Shown here: in pieces, positions 16,799 through 25,642 of the stretch
Layout of the letters: each line of letters begins with the position of its first letter
Numbering within the stretch: position 1 is the first letter of the stretch
Source of the DNA: UBA7803 sp034522075
Lineage (GTDB): Bacteria > Pseudomonadota > Gammaproteobacteria > Pseudomonadales > Azotimanducaceae
Length of the DNA: 64,000 bases
Reading direction: 5' to 3'
Assembly: GCA_034522075.1 (NCBI GenBank)
Contig: JAXHLO010000026.1
Coordinates: forward strand, 1-64,000
Position numbers and translations under genes: made by a program
Notes under the pieces: generated by a model
Told to the model about the DNA's origin: nothing
Database searches by the model: none
Seen by the model: only the letters and a program-made list of their open reading frames with translations

Positions 16799-18244
16799 AT
16801 GAGCATCAACTGGAGCGACTACCGCACGGAAGCGTTTTTCGACGAGCTCATCACGCCGAAGGGCCGGGCACGCACCGGTGCCGGCAACCTCTGCCGCGTA
16901 TTGAGTCAGCTCTCCGACGCCGAACTGGCGGAGCGCAAAACCGCCGCGGAGCTGGCCATCCGCGCCATGGGCATCACGTTCACCGTCTATACCGGGGAAG
17001 GCAGCGGCTCCATCGATCGCGAATGGCCGTTCGACATCATTCCGCGGCTCATCATGAAGCGGGAGTGGGACGTGGTGACCGCCGGCCTGAAGCAGCGGGT
17101 AGATGCCCTGAATCGCTTCATCGACGACATCTACCACGACCAGCACATTCTCGCCGACGAGGTGCTGCCGGCGGAATACATCGCCAAATCCAGGGAATTC
17201 CGCCCGGAATGCGTGGGCGTCTCGCCGCCGCACGGCATCTGGGCGCATATCTGCGGTACGGATCTGGTGCGCGATGCGGACGGGCGCTTCTATGTACTCG
17301 AGGACAACCTGCGCGTCCCCTCCGGCGTCTCGTACATGCTCGAGAATCGCGAGGTGATGAAACGCGTGTTCCCGGAACTGTTCGAGGAATACGTCATCCA
17401 TCCCATCGATGACTATGCCGACCGGCTGGCCGAGACCCTGCGCTCGCTGACTGACAAGAAGGCACCGCAGATCGCCGTGCTGACGCCGGGCATCTACAAC
17501 TCCGCCTATTTCGAGCACGCCTACCTGGCCAATGCCATGTCGGCCCAGCTCGTGCAGGGCTCCGACCTCATGGTGGGCCGCGACAATCGGGTGTACATGC
17601 GCACCATCGACGGTCTCATCGAGGTCGACGTGATCTACCGGCGCATCGACGATCTGTTCATCGACCCGGAAGTCTTCCATGCGGATTCCGCCCTCGGCGT
17701 CCCGGGCCTGATGCGTGCCTGGCGTGCCGGCAACGTAGCGCTGGCGAACGCCCCGGGCTGCGGCGTCGCCGATGACAAAGTCATATATACCTATGTGCCG
17801 GATATCATCCGTTATTATCTGAACGAGGAGCCGCTGCTGCCCAACGTGCCGTCATATCGCTGCGTGGACAAAACGCAACGCGACTACGTACTGGACAACC
17901 TGGACAAGCTGGTGGTGAAACCGGCCAACGAATCCGGCGGCTACGGCATGCTCATCGGCCCCAAAGCCAGCAAAGCGGAACGGGACAAGTTCGCCCGGCA
18001 GATTCTGGCCAACCCGCGCAACTACATGGCTCAGCCCATGCTGCTGCTGTCCACGGCTCCGACCCTGGTGAACAGTCATGCGGAACCACGCCACCTGGAT
18101 CTGCGGCCATTCATCCTGTCCGGGGCGCGCACCTACGTCACCACCGGCGGCTTGACGCGGGTGGCATTGCGCAAGGGTTCCACCGTGGTCAATTCATCTC
18201 AGGGGGGCGGCAGCAAGGATACCTGGGTGGTGGATCTGGAATGA
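16799..18244 (+). CDS. Circularly permuted ATP-grasp type 2 protein
   Basis: A 481-aa protein of the circularly permuted ATP-grasp family, predicted to form amide or peptide bonds using ATP. Blocks seen: FFDELITPKGRARTGAGNL, RFIDDIYHDQHILADEVLP, GIWAHICGTDLVRDADGRFYVLEDNLRVPSGVSYMLENR (split here by length limits in the family's ADP-binding and Mg-binding segments), TPGIYNSAYFEH, LVVKPANESGGYGMLIGP and LRPFILSG. This family is known to pair with an alpha-E protein, as here: the next gene overlaps by ATGA. ATG 16799 (MSINW) is preferred over 16760, since homologues start close to FFDE. The product is unknown. Computational work predicts a peptide tag or cell-surface conjugate. Confidence 0.86.
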   Translation: MSINWSDYRTEAFFDELITPKGRARTGAGNLCRVLSQLSDAELAERKTAAELAIRAMGITFTVYTGEGSGSIDREWPFDIIPRLIMKREWDVVTAGLKQRVDALNRFIDDIYHDQHILADEVLPAEYIAKSREFRPECVGVSPPHGIWAHICGTDLVRDADGRFYVLEDNLRVPSGVSYMLENREVMKRVFPELFEEYVIHPIDDYADRLAETLRSLTDKKAPQIAVLTPGIYNSAYFEHAYLANAMSAQLVQGSDLMVGRDNRVYMRTIDGLIEVDVIYRRIDDLFIDPEVFHADSALGVPGLMRAWRAGNVALANAPGCGVADDKVIYTYVPDIIRYYLNEEPLLPNVPSYRCVDKTQRDYVLDNLDKLVVKPANESGGYGMLIGPKASKAERDKFARQILANPRNYMAQPMLLLSTAPTLVNSHAEPRHLDLRPFILSGARTYVTTGGLTRVALRKGSTVVNSSQGGGSKDTWVVDLE

Positions 18245-19206
18245 CAGCGCACACGCTATCCAGCACCGCACAGCGCAGCTACTGGCTGGGCCGCTATCTG
18301 GAACGGACCGAGACTTCGGCCCGGCTGGTGACGGTGCACGCCAACCTGCTCATCGACATGCCCACCCGCATGCCCCTGGGTTGGCGTCCGCTGGTGGCCA
18401 TCACCGGCAGCGCGGACCACTACGACGAGCTGTTCGACGATACGTTGGAGCGCTCCGTGTGCCGCTTCCTGATCAACGATCAGCGCAATCCGGGATCGCT
18501 GATCAGAAGCCTCAGCTGGGCCAAAGAGAATGCCCGCACCCTGCGCGGCATCATTCCGCGGCCAGCGTTCGAGTTCATCAACGAGGCCTATCTGTACGCC
18601 CGCGAAAACCTTACGGAACCGCTGTCGCGTACACGGCGTATTTCCGGGCTCAACAAAATCACCGAGTACATCCAGCAGGTGGACGGCTACATGTCGGCCA
18701 ATATGCTGCACGATTCGCACTGGAACTTCCTGCGCATCGGCCACTTCATCGAGCGCGCCGACATGACCACGCGCCTGATCGACGCCGGCACCGGCACGTT
18801 CTGGGATTCCGCCGCCGAACTCGAACCCTTTGCGGACATCCAGTGGCGCAGCGTGCTGCGCGCTCTCTATGCGCTGCAGAGCTACAACACCTCCATGGGA
18901 GAACCCATCACCCAGGGCCCCGTCATCGATTTCCTGATGAACGACCCGCGTCTGCCCCGGTCGGTTGCCTATGGGCTGAATTCTCTGCGCAACAATCTGC
19001 GTTCCCTGCCGCGTCACGACAAGCCGCTGCGCGCGGTCAACCGGATTCGCCGGGAGATCGCCGGCACCAGTGTTCGCGACATGAACGCCAACGACATTTC
19101 CGATTTTCTTGATCAATGCCAGGTGCGCTTGAACCTGGTTCACGAAGAGATCCACCGGACGTATTTCGACTTCCGCCCGCGCCGCAAACGCCGGCGGAGT
19201 CAGTAA
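18241..19206 (+). CDS. Alpha-E domain protein (DUF403)
   Basis: A 321-aa all-helical protein. It starts TAQRSYWLGRYLERTETSARLV, the signature of alpha-E proteins, with conserved NARTLRGIIPRPAFEFINE, WNFLRIGHFIERADMTTRLID and LNSLRNNLRSLP. These proteins are partners of circularly permuted ATP-grasp enzymes and are often found with a transglutaminase-like protease and a proteasome-like peptidase; neither follows here. The start codon overlaps the ATP-grasp stop (ATGA), so the two are made together. Confidence 0.86.
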   Translation: MTAHTLSSTAQRSYWLGRYLERTETSARLVTVHANLLIDMPTRMPLGWRPLVAITGSADHYDELFDDTLERSVCRFLINDQRNPGSLIRSLSWAKENARTLRGIIPRPAFEFINEAYLYARENLTEPLSRTRRISGLNKITEYIQQVDGYMSANMLHDSHWNFLRIGHFIERADMTTRLIDAGTGTFWDSAAELEPFADIQWRSVLRALYALQSYNTSMGEPITQGPVIDFLMNDPRLPRSVAYGLNSLRNNLRSLPRHDKPLRAVNRIRREIAGTSVRDMNANDISDFLDQCQVRLNLVHEEIHRTYFDFRPRRKRRRSQ

Positions 19207-19209
19207 AGG

Positions 19210-19401
19210 ATGCGGCAGCAAGCCGGCACTGTGCCGGCCGTGCTCCGTGGTCTGCGTATCTACGTACTGCCCGGCGCCATCCTGCAGTCGGTGAACATCG
19301 CCGGCGGCTACGGGCGCATCGCCTGGGGATATCTGGTGGTCTTTCTCATCCCGTTATTCACCGTGGGCATGTACCGGCTGCTGCACGCGGGCTTCAGGTA
19401 G
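19210..19401 (+). CDS. Small putative membrane protein
   Basis: A 63-aa frame beginning 4 nt after the alpha-E stop, with one clear transmembrane segment (IAWGYLVVFLIPLFTVGMY, residues ~37-55) and a basic N-terminus. The ribosome-binding site (AAAGG only 1-2 nt from the ATG) is poor, but coupling to the upstream stop could compensate. No family recognised. Confidence 0.4.
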   Translation: MRQQAGTVPAVLRGLRIYVLPGAILQSVNIAGGYGRIAWGYLVVFLIPLFTVGMYRLLHAGFR

Positions 19402-19459
19402 CAGCAATCGCCCCTTCTGCGCGCGCCGCGATGCCGGTATCCTGACCACTGGAGGCGCC

Positions 19460-19666
19460 ATGCGATATCTGCTTCAGCTACTCATTCCGCTGCTCATCTT
19501 TGCCGGCGTGGTCTATCTGCTGACCCGCCGGCGCAAGCAGCCGCCCACCGAAACGGGGGCGCAGCCGGAAGAAGGTTCCGACACCCCCGCTTTCCTCACT
19601 ATCCTGGCGATCAGCGCCGTGGTGGCGCTGGGCACGGCCTACGCGCTGATCACCCTGTGGGAATAG
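19460..19666 (+). CDS. Small two-helix membrane protein
   Basis: A 68-aa protein with two transmembrane helices (LLQLLIPLLIFAGVVYLL and FLTILAISAVVALGTAYALI) separated by a polar, Pro/Glu-rich cytoplasmic loop (RRRKQPPTETGAQPEEG). GGAGG sits 6 nt before the ATG, and codon use is like that of its neighbours, so I consider it real. Its stop is 4 nt before the dioxygenase start. Function unknown. Confidence 0.6.
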   Translation: MRYLLQLLIPLLIFAGVVYLLTRRRKQPPTETGAQPEEGSDTPAFLTILAISAVVALGTAYALITLWE

Positions 19667-19670
19667 CCGG

Positions 19671-20516
19671 GTGACCATCACCGTCAGCACCCACGCAAAC
19701 GGTTTCGGCGCCGCCATTACCGGCGTCGACCTGTCCAGACCATTGAGCGATCGGCAGGTGGACGCAATCCGCGCCGCCTGGCTGGCCCATCAGGTGGTGT
19801 ACTTTCCCGACCAGCCGATGGAACACAGCGATCTGGAGCGTTTCACGCAATACATTGGCGACTGGGGCCACGATCCCTACGTGGCCCCCATCGATGGGCA
19901 TCCGCATATTCTCGAAGTGCGGCGCAACCCCGACGAGCCGGTGGCACCGTTCGGCGGCGCCTGGCATTCGGACTGGTCGTTTCAGGCTGCCCCGCCAGCG
20001 GCGACGATTCTGCACGGCAAGGAGATTCCGCCGGTGGGCGGCGACACCTGGTATGCGGACGGCTATGCTGCCTACGATGTCCTGAGCGACGCCGACAAGC
20101 ACGACCTGGCAGACCTGACCGCCTTGCACAGCGCGCGCCGACCCTACAGCCACGAAGGCTACCAGGCCGGCCGCGGCGACGAGCGCAGCATGAAGATCCT
20201 GCCCAGCGAGAGCGCCTACGAGATTCAGGAACACCCGCTCATTCGCACCCATCCGGAAACCGGCCGCAAAGTCCTCTGGGTGAACGCGGTGTACACGGTG
20301 GGAATCAAGGACATGGACGACGAGGCGGCCACCGCGCTGGTCAAGCGTCTGTGCCGGCATGCCACCGAAGAACGGTTCGTCTACAAGCATCGCTGGGCAA
20401 GGAACATGCTGACCATGTGGGACAACCGCTCGGTCCAGCACTGTGCCCAGGGCGGCTACGACGGACATCTGCGGGTCATGCACCGAACTACAGTGGCAGG
20501 CGATCGGCCGCGGTGA
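19671..20516 (+). CDS. TauD/TfdA-family Fe(II)/2-oxoglutarate dioxygenase
   Basis: A 281-aa oxygenase that couples 2-oxoglutarate decarboxylation to hydroxylation of a substrate, with taurine, 2,4-D and sulfonates as family examples. The facial triad is visible: WHSDWSF (His-x-Asp, about 98-103) and the distal His in RSVQHCAQGGY (about 258). The 2-oxoglutarate Arg is in MHRTTVAGDRP. The N-terminal ITGVDLSRPLSDRQVDAIRAAW is typical of the TauD fold. The start is GTG 19671, 4 nt after the small membrane protein. The next gene overlaps by TGATG. The substrate cannot be deduced, as no transporter or sulfonate genes are adjacent. Confidence 0.85.
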   Translation: MTITVSTHANGFGAAITGVDLSRPLSDRQVDAIRAAWLAHQVVYFPDQPMEHSDLERFTQYIGDWGHDPYVAPIDGHPHILEVRRNPDEPVAPFGGAWHSDWSFQAAPPAATILHGKEIPPVGGDTWYADGYAAYDVLSDADKHDLADLTALHSARRPYSHEGYQAGRGDERSMKILPSESAYEIQEHPLIRTHPETGRKVLWVNAVYTVGIKDMDDEAATALVKRLCRHATEERFVYKHRWARNMLTMWDNRSVQHCAQGGYDGHLRVMHRTTVAGDRPR

Positions 20517-20944
20517 TGTCTACCGCCTTCGCCCTGCACCCCCGGCTGGCCGCCGACTGTGCCGTTGTGGGCGACCTGGAAGTATGCCGGCTGCTGGCCA
20601 TGAACGACGCCCGCTTTCCCTGGTGCATTCTGGTGCCGCGCCGCAGCGGGCTCACGGAGTTACACCAACTCGACGGCGCTGACCGGCCGGCCCTGTTCGC
20701 CGAGATCGACGCCGTCTCCCAGGCGCTGCTGGCCGAGCCAGGCATTCGCAAGATCAACATCGGCGCCCTGGGCAATATGGTGGAACAGCTGCACATTCAC
20801 GTGGTGGGCCGCCGCCCTGACGATGCAGCCTGGCCGGGGCCGGTGTGGGGCTCAGGCAGCGCCGAGCCCTACCCGCCGGCGCAACTCCAGACCCTGACGC
20901 ATCGGCTGCAGGCCCTGGTGCCGATTAAATCACCAGACGCATAG
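20516..20944 (+). CDS. HIT-domain protein with variant active-site motif
   Basis: A 142-aa histidine-triad protein, a nucleotide hydrolase or transferase fold. Residues ARFPWCILVPRR and NIGALGNMVEQLHIHVVGRR match the short HIT subfamily. The triad HxHxHxx is here QLHIHVV, so the first His is replaced by Gln, a known variant in this subfamily that keeps the nucleophilic central His. The C-terminal AWPGPVWG is also typical. Start ATG 20516 overlaps the dioxygenase stop, so the two are co-translated. Confidence 0.82.
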   Translation: MSTAFALHPRLAADCAVVGDLEVCRLLAMNDARFPWCILVPRRSGLTELHQLDGADRPALFAEIDAVSQALLAEPGIRKINIGALGNMVEQLHIHVVGRRPDDAAWPGPVWGSGSAEPYPPAQLQTLTHRLQALVPIKSPDA

Positions 20945-20962
20945 CGCAGCGCCGCCTGCCAT

Positions 20963-22192
20963 CTACATCCGCTCGAGGATCGTTGCCGTGCCCATGCCGC
21001 CGCCGGTGCACATGGCCACCAGGGCCGTGGACTTGTCCAGACGCTCCAGGGTATCCACCGCGGTACCGATGAGCATGCCGCCGGTGGCGCCGATGGGGTG
21101 CCCCAGGGCAATGGCGCCGCCATCCACGTTCACCACGTCCGGGGACACGTCCATGTCCTTCATGAACTTCAGCACCACTGCAGCGAAGGCTTCGTTGATC
21201 TCCCACAGATCGATGTCCGATCGGGTCATGCCGGCCTTGTCCAGACAGCGCTGCGCCGCCGGACCCGGCGCGGTGAGCATGATCAACGGTTCCGTGCCGG
21301 CCGTGGCGGTCATGCGCAGCCGTGCCCGCGGCTTCAGTCCATGGGCTTTCGCATAATCGGGGCTGACCACCAGCACCGCGCTGGCGCCGTCCACCACCCC
21401 CGACGAGTTGCCGGCATGGTGCACGTGCACGACCTTGTCGATATCGGGGTAGCGGTCTTTCGCCATGGCGTCGAACGGCTTCGGGTAGCCGTCTACCTGG
21501 GCGCTGCCCATGGACTCGAACGACGGCTTCAGCCCCTCCAGGCTTTCCAGTGTGGTACCCGGGCGCGGATGCTCGTCACGGTCGAGGGCCAGCGAACCAT
21601 CGTCGCTGTAGATGGGTACGAGAGCGTCCTTGAAGCGTCCGTCTTCGATGGCGGCCAGAGCCCGTGACTGGCTCTCTACGGCGTAGCGGTCCACGTCCTC
21701 GCGGCTGAAGCCTTCGATGGTGGCGATGAGATCGGCCGAAATACCCTGAGGGACCTGTGGATGCAGGGCCAGCAGGTGCTCGTTGTTGGCGTGAAAACCG
21801 TTGGCGTGCAGCGGCGAATAGCGCGACATGAATTCCACACCGCCGGCTACCACTGCTTCCTGCTGCCCGGACATGACCCCCATGGCGGCGAAATTCACCG
21901 CCTGCTGACCGCTGCCGCAGAAGCGATGCAGGGTGACGCCGGTCACCGAGATGGGCCAGCCGGCATCGAGCACGGACATACGAGCGATGTCGTGGGCGTG
22001 ATCGCCGCTGCCGGCCCCACAGCCGGCCACCACGTCTTCGATGTCGGCGGGATCGAAACCCACCTTATCCTTCAGGCCGTTGAGCACCTGGGCCATACAG
22101 CGTTGCGGATGAATGTGGCTGAGGCTGCCCACTCCGGGCTTGCCGCGCCCGCGCGGCGAGCGTACGGCGTCGATGATCCAGGCTTCACGCAT
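20963..22192 (-). CDS. Acetyl-CoA C-acyltransferase (thiolase)
   Basis: A 409-aa thiolase for the last step of beta-oxidation or for acetoacetyl-CoA formation. Cys92 in HRFCGSGQQA is the acylated nucleophile, NEAFAAV carries the conserved Asn-Glu, GHPIGATGG the catalytic His and CTGGGMG the second Cys. Length and motif order are complete. It stands alone on the minus strand, convergent with the HIT gene and 90 bp downstream of the DUF3108 gene. It could supply acetoacetyl-CoA for the HMG-CoA synthase at 57.5 kb, but this is only inferred. Confidence 0.9.
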   Translation of the reverse strand: MREAWIIDAVRSPRGRGKPGVGSLSHIHPQRCMAQVLNGLKDKVGFDPADIEDVVAGCGAGSGDHAHDIARMSVLDAGWPISVTGVTLHRFCGSGQQAVNFAAMGVMSGQQEAVVAGGVEFMSRYSPLHANGFHANNEHLLALHPQVPQGISADLIATIEGFSREDVDRYAVESQSRALAAIEDGRFKDALVPIYSDDGSLALDRDEHPRPGTTLESLEGLKPSFESMGSAQVDGYPKPFDAMAKDRYPDIDKVVHVHHAGNSSGVVDGASAVLVVSPDYAKAHGLKPRARLRMTATAGTEPLIMLTAPGPAAQRCLDKAGMTRSDIDLWEINEAFAAVVLKFMKDMDVSPDVVNVDGGAIALGHPIGATGGMLIGTAVDTLERLDKSTALVAMCTGGGMGTATILERM

Positions 22193-22281
22193 GATGAGTT
22201 CCCCCGACTGAGATCCGATTTAATTGAAACGGATTTTACCCAGTGCCGGCTCGGCGGGTCCAATGGCCAGCGGCGGGCAGT

Positions 22282-22968
22282 CTACCGGACGGACACGGCG
22301 GGTTCGGCCGTCGGTGGATCCATCAGCTCCACCGACCCGGTCAGCCAGGCGTGCACGATGATCCTGCCGGGGACCAGCAACCCGTTCACCCGGGTGAGTT
22401 GCAGCTCGATCTCGTAGGAATCGTCATCCTCGTCGGTGACGCGGTAGCGGCAGGTTTCCGCATCGTGTTCCAGTCGTTCCAGCCGATAGAGGTAGCGGCC
22501 CGTATGCAGCAGGTGATCTTCCTCGCACCGGGGCGACACGAACAGGGCGCTGAGCACATCGTGGCCGTCCGGCGCTTCGCGCTCGGGACGCTGTTTGCCG
22601 TTCTTGGTGACGTGCAGCGTACCATCCCGTACGGCCACATCGCGTACTTTGCTGCGATTCCGCTCGGTGTAGTAGAAGGCCTCCGGGCTGCTGCCGGCAT
22701 CGTCGAGCACACCGCGGGCGGCGAAGCGGTTGTGCCACTTGCTGAAGTGCTTGAGCACACCGATGGACCGGGCATCACCCACCACCTGATAGCGGTCACC
22801 CACCATGGCTACCGTGATCGTGGCATCACCCACCAGCGCGCCTGCTACGTAGGCGTTGTAACGCAGCGTCACGTCCCTGGCCGGGTCGTCCGCAGCATCG
22901 GCTGCCCAGGCACCGAACGCTGCGGTGAGCAGCCAGATGGGCAAAAGGTTCCAGCACATGACCGCCAT
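22282..22968 (-). CDS. DUF3108 periplasmic protein
   Basis: A 228-aa exported protein. A signal peptide (LLPIWLLTAAFGAWAADA) is followed by a beta-rich domain typical of DUF3108: LRYNAYVAGALVGDATITVAM, FSKWHNRFAARGVLDD, SPEAFYYTERNRSK and DVLSALFV, ending in LLVPGRIIVHAWLTGSVEL. The family is of unknown function but is thought to be an envelope beta-barrel-like binding protein. It is monocistronic by spacing (62 bp from the HAD gene). Confidence 0.75.
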   Translation of the reverse strand: MAVMCWNLLPIWLLTAAFGAWAADAADDPARDVTLRYNAYVAGALVGDATITVAMVGDRYQVVGDARSIGVLKHFSKWHNRFAARGVLDDAGSSPEAFYYTERNRSKVRDVAVRDGTLHVTKNGKQRPEREAPDGHDVLSALFVSPRCEEDHLLHTGRYLYRLERLEHDAETCRYRVTDEDDDSYEIELQLTRVNGLLVPGRIIVHAWLTGSVELMDPPTAEPAVSVR

Positions 22969-23031
22969 AGTAAGGTCTCCACCTGAACGCCCGCTGACCG
23001 GCAGTCGGTCTACACCTCGATCGCGCCCGCG

Positions 23032-23862
23032 CTACGCTGCCGCCGGGCGTGTCTCGCCCGGCGCATCGAAGACCAGGCACGGCCAGCCCCGGGAACGGGC
23101 CAGACGGGCCATGGACGTCCTCGGGTTGACCACCACAGGACGCCCCACCGCTTCCAGCAGAGGCAGATCGTCACTGCTGTCGGAATAGAAGAACGCATTC
23201 TCGATGCTGGCGCTGCGCTGATGCAGCAGATGCTCCACGGCATTCAGTTTGCCGACGCCGAAACACGGCCAAGCCTTGCCTGTAACATAACCGTCGACGC
23301 TCTCCAGTTCCGTGCAGCACAGTGAATCAACCTGCAGTTCGCGGGCTACCGGTTCCGCCTGAAAGCGAGTGGCTGAGGTCACCATGACGATGTGGTGGCC
23401 CTGACTTCGATGCGTGTCGATCAACGTCCTGGCCTGCGGATAGATCCAGCCCTGCAACCGATGGCGGAAGGCCCGCTCACCGAGATCCGCCAGGGCCTGT
23501 TCCGATTCACCCGCCAGATCCCGCACCGTCGTCGTCAGCAGGTCGTGATAGTCGGCGCGGCCCAGCCCGTAGCCCAGCAGCACGCCCGCAGAGGACAACG
23601 TGCGGCGCAGCGGCACCAAACCGCTGCGCATGCGTTCCCACGCCAGTGCCATGACCGAATAGCCGGCAATGAGCGTTCTGTCGAGGTCGAAACAGGCCAC
23701 CACATCACTGCGGCGCTCCTGCCGGGCCAGGTTCGCCAGGTAATTATCGACGTCAGTGCGTACTACGTCGCTGCCGCGCCGCAACCGGACCCGCAGACTC
23801 ACGAGGTCTGAGTCAACACCGGGAAAGGCCTGAGGCCGCCGGGGTGGCATGTCTGCATCCAA
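23032..23862 (-). CDS. HAD-IB family phosphatase
   Basis: A 276-aa HAD superfamily hydrolase of subfamily IB (phosphoserine-phosphatase-like). Motif I is FDLDRTLI (about 60-67), motif II Thr/Ser in IVMVTSAT, motif III Lys in GVGKLNAVEHLL and motif IV YSDSSDDLPLL. The helical cap lies between motifs I and II. This subfamily often dephosphorylates small metabolites, or is fused to acyltransferases in phospholipid synthesis. Here it stands alone. The first ~45 residues are extra and basic, so a later start is possible. Confidence 0.82.
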   Translation of the reverse strand: MDADMPPRRPQAFPGVDSDLVSLRVRLRRGSDVVRTDVDNYLANLARQERRSDVVACFDLDRTLIAGYSVMALAWERMRSGLVPLRRTLSSAGVLLGYGLGRADYHDLLTTTVRDLAGESEQALADLGERAFRHRLQGWIYPQARTLIDTHRSQGHHIVMVTSATRFQAEPVARELQVDSLCCTELESVDGYVTGKAWPCFGVGKLNAVEHLLHQRSASIENAFFYSDSSDDLPLLEAVGRPVVVNPRTSMARLARSRGWPCLVFDAPGETRPAAA

Positions 23863-23942
23863 AGCTCCTACCAGGCCAGAGGTCTACCGAGTATGCGAAG
23901 GGTAAGACCCCGGGCGCCGGCGATCAAACGTCCTCCGCAGGA

Positions 23943-24734
23943 TCAGCGTATCCGGCCGAGCCGTACGGTGACAGCCCCACCCCGCGGCAAAGGCTGGAAA
24001 TCCGCCGTCAGCGTGTTCCCTCGAGCATCGTTCCGGCCGGCCTCCTGAAAAGCACCGGCCACGAAGGCGGCGATGAATCGGCCCAACGCATAACCGGCCA
24101 GTACGTCACTGGCATGATGCCGCCGTGCTTCCACCCGCGCCCAGGCGGTGCCCGCAGCAAGCCCGTGCAGACCCACACGGACCGGCACGCTCAACCGCGC
24201 CGGCAGATTCATGGCCGCCACATTGCGCCCCGCCAGGGTGGCAGCGGCGGCGGCGCTGCCGGCATGGCCGGAAGGGAAGCTCCGCGTATCGCTGTCATCC
24301 GGGCGCCGGCGGCCGACGGCTTCCTTGAGGCCGTAGGTGGCAGCCCGTTCGAGGAGCAGTGCCGACGCTCCGACACCGAGACGGCGCAGCAGGGGATCCG
24401 CCGGGTCGCCGTCCGGCTGCGGCAGCGTGCTGAGGAGCCAGGCGGCGTTGCTGGCCAGACGCAGGTCGTCGCTCCAGGCTTCGGCACGGCTGCCGAACAG
24501 GGGCCGCTCATCCGCGGCCCAGTCGGAGACGTCCTCGTCCCAATCATCGACCTGCAGCAGGGCCGCCCCGGCCAGCGGCGCCCAGGTTGCCGGAGACCGG
24601 GCCGCAGCAACGGCCGCCTCACGCGCTTCGAGCGCAGACGGCCAGCGCATTCCCCAGGCGCCGGGGGGACTCTGTCCGGCGCAGCCGGCCAGCAGCAGCA
24701 CGGTCAGGCATACCAGGCTGCCGCGGCAGACCAT
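23943..24734 (-). CDS. PAP2-family phosphatase lipoprotein
   Basis: A 263-aa membrane-anchored phosphatase. The lipobox is LLLAGCAG (Cys about 18). The PAP2 motifs are all present: KEAVGRRRPDD (motif 1), SFPSGHAGSAAAA (motif 2, about residue 153) and RVEARRHHASDVLAGYALG (motif 3, with nucleophilic His). It probably acts on lipid or prenyl phosphates in the periplasm, but as a lipoprotein without PAP2 membrane helices, it is closer to class A acid phosphatases. The start overlaps the stop of the DUF4340 gene (ATG 24734), so they are co-translated. Confidence 0.8.
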   Translation of the reverse strand: MVCRGSLVCLTVLLLAGCAGQSPPGAWGMRWPSALEAREAAVAAARSPATWAPLAGAALLQVDDWDEDVSDWAADERPLFGSRAEAWSDDLRLASNAAWLLSTLPQPDGDPADPLLRRLGVGASALLLERAATYGLKEAVGRRRPDDSDTRSFPSGHAGSAAAAATLAGRNVAAMNLPARLSVPVRVGLHGLAAGTAWARVEARRHHASDVLAGYALGRFIAAFVAGAFQEAGRNDARGNTLTADFQPLPRGGAVTVRLGRIR

Positions 24735-25642
24735 CAGTCCTCCGGTTCGCCGGAGCCGTCCTCGGCTTGCCCAAGCAGGGCCGCTGCATCGAGCAGAATC
24801 CGCTCGGCCACGTGAGCAGCCAGCTCGAAGTAGCCGTCCCGGCGCTCGGAGCGCACCTGATACGGCGCCTGGTCACCGCCGCCGAACAGACGCAGTTCGA
24901 AGGTTCCGTCAGCATCGGTGATTCGCAGGCTGGCCACGGGCTCGGCAGCCTCGCCGGGGGCCTCAGCTATCCCGGTAACGCGAAGCTGCTGCAGGCGGCG
25001 GACCAGCTCAGCCGCTGCGTCCTGATCGGCGGCGACCTCATCCACCAGCCAGCCGGTTTCACCGCTGTGCAGGGTCCAGGCGCCGGCACGCACCACCGCC
25101 GAAATCTCACCGCGCGGCTGCAGCAGGGTTTTGTCCAGCCACTCGCCGGCGCCCGCCGGAACCTGGTAGTTGGCCAGGTCCACAGGGTAGACCGCGCTGT
25201 CGCCGGCGCGGCGGGCGTGGACCTGCTGATAGCCGGGCGAGGTACCCAGGTAGAGATCCGCCACGGTGGTGTCATCGGCCCTCAGAACGAGCCGGCGCTG
25301 GTGCTGGTCATCGGCCACTTCGAAGCGCTCGATGGCAGCGGCGCTGGTCGCCACCGGCCAGGGCGCCTGCAGCCCGGCCAGCTTGCTCAGTACGTCGCTG
25401 ATCCGGGCAGCATCCGCCGGCAGGCCGTCCGGCAGGCGCCAGCCGTCTTCGTCCCGGCTCAGCGTCAGCGTCTGACCATCCGCGCCATCGCTGATGCTGA
25501 TTTCATCGACGGCGTCCGCGGTGAAATCCAGCAGCGGCCCCTGACGCGCTTCCCCGTAGCCGCTGTCCAGCAGAAACACGCCTGCGATGATGACGAGCTG
25601 TACGGCCAGCAGGCCGCTCAGCAGATTGATCCGTCCATTCAT
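24734..25642 (-). CDS. DUF4340 protein, accessory of the Gld-type ABC transporter
   Basis: A 302-aa protein with one N-terminal transmembrane helix (LLSGLLAVQLVIIAGVFLLDSG) and a periplasmic DUF4340 domain: VDEISISDGADGQTLTLSR, GWRLPDGLPADAARI, SDVLSKLAGLQAPWPVATS, DLYLGTSPGYQQVHARRAG. DUF4340 proteins are typically encoded after GldG-like ABC genes, as here: ATG 25642 overlaps the permease-GldG stop (ATGA). They probably sit on the periplasmic face of the transporter complex. Confidence 0.8.
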   Translation of the reverse strand: MNGRINLLSGLLAVQLVIIAGVFLLDSGYGEARQGPLLDFTADAVDEISISDGADGQTLTLSRDEDGWRLPDGLPADAARISDVLSKLAGLQAPWPVATSAAAIERFEVADDQHQRRLVLRADDTTVADLYLGTSPGYQQVHARRAGDSAVYPVDLANYQVPAGAGEWLDKTLLQPRGEISAVVRAGAWTLHSGETGWLVDEVAADQDAAAELVRRLQQLRVTGIAEAPGEAAEPVASLRITDADGTFELRLFGGGDQAPYQVRSERRDGYFELAAHVAERILLDAAALLGQAEDGSGEPED

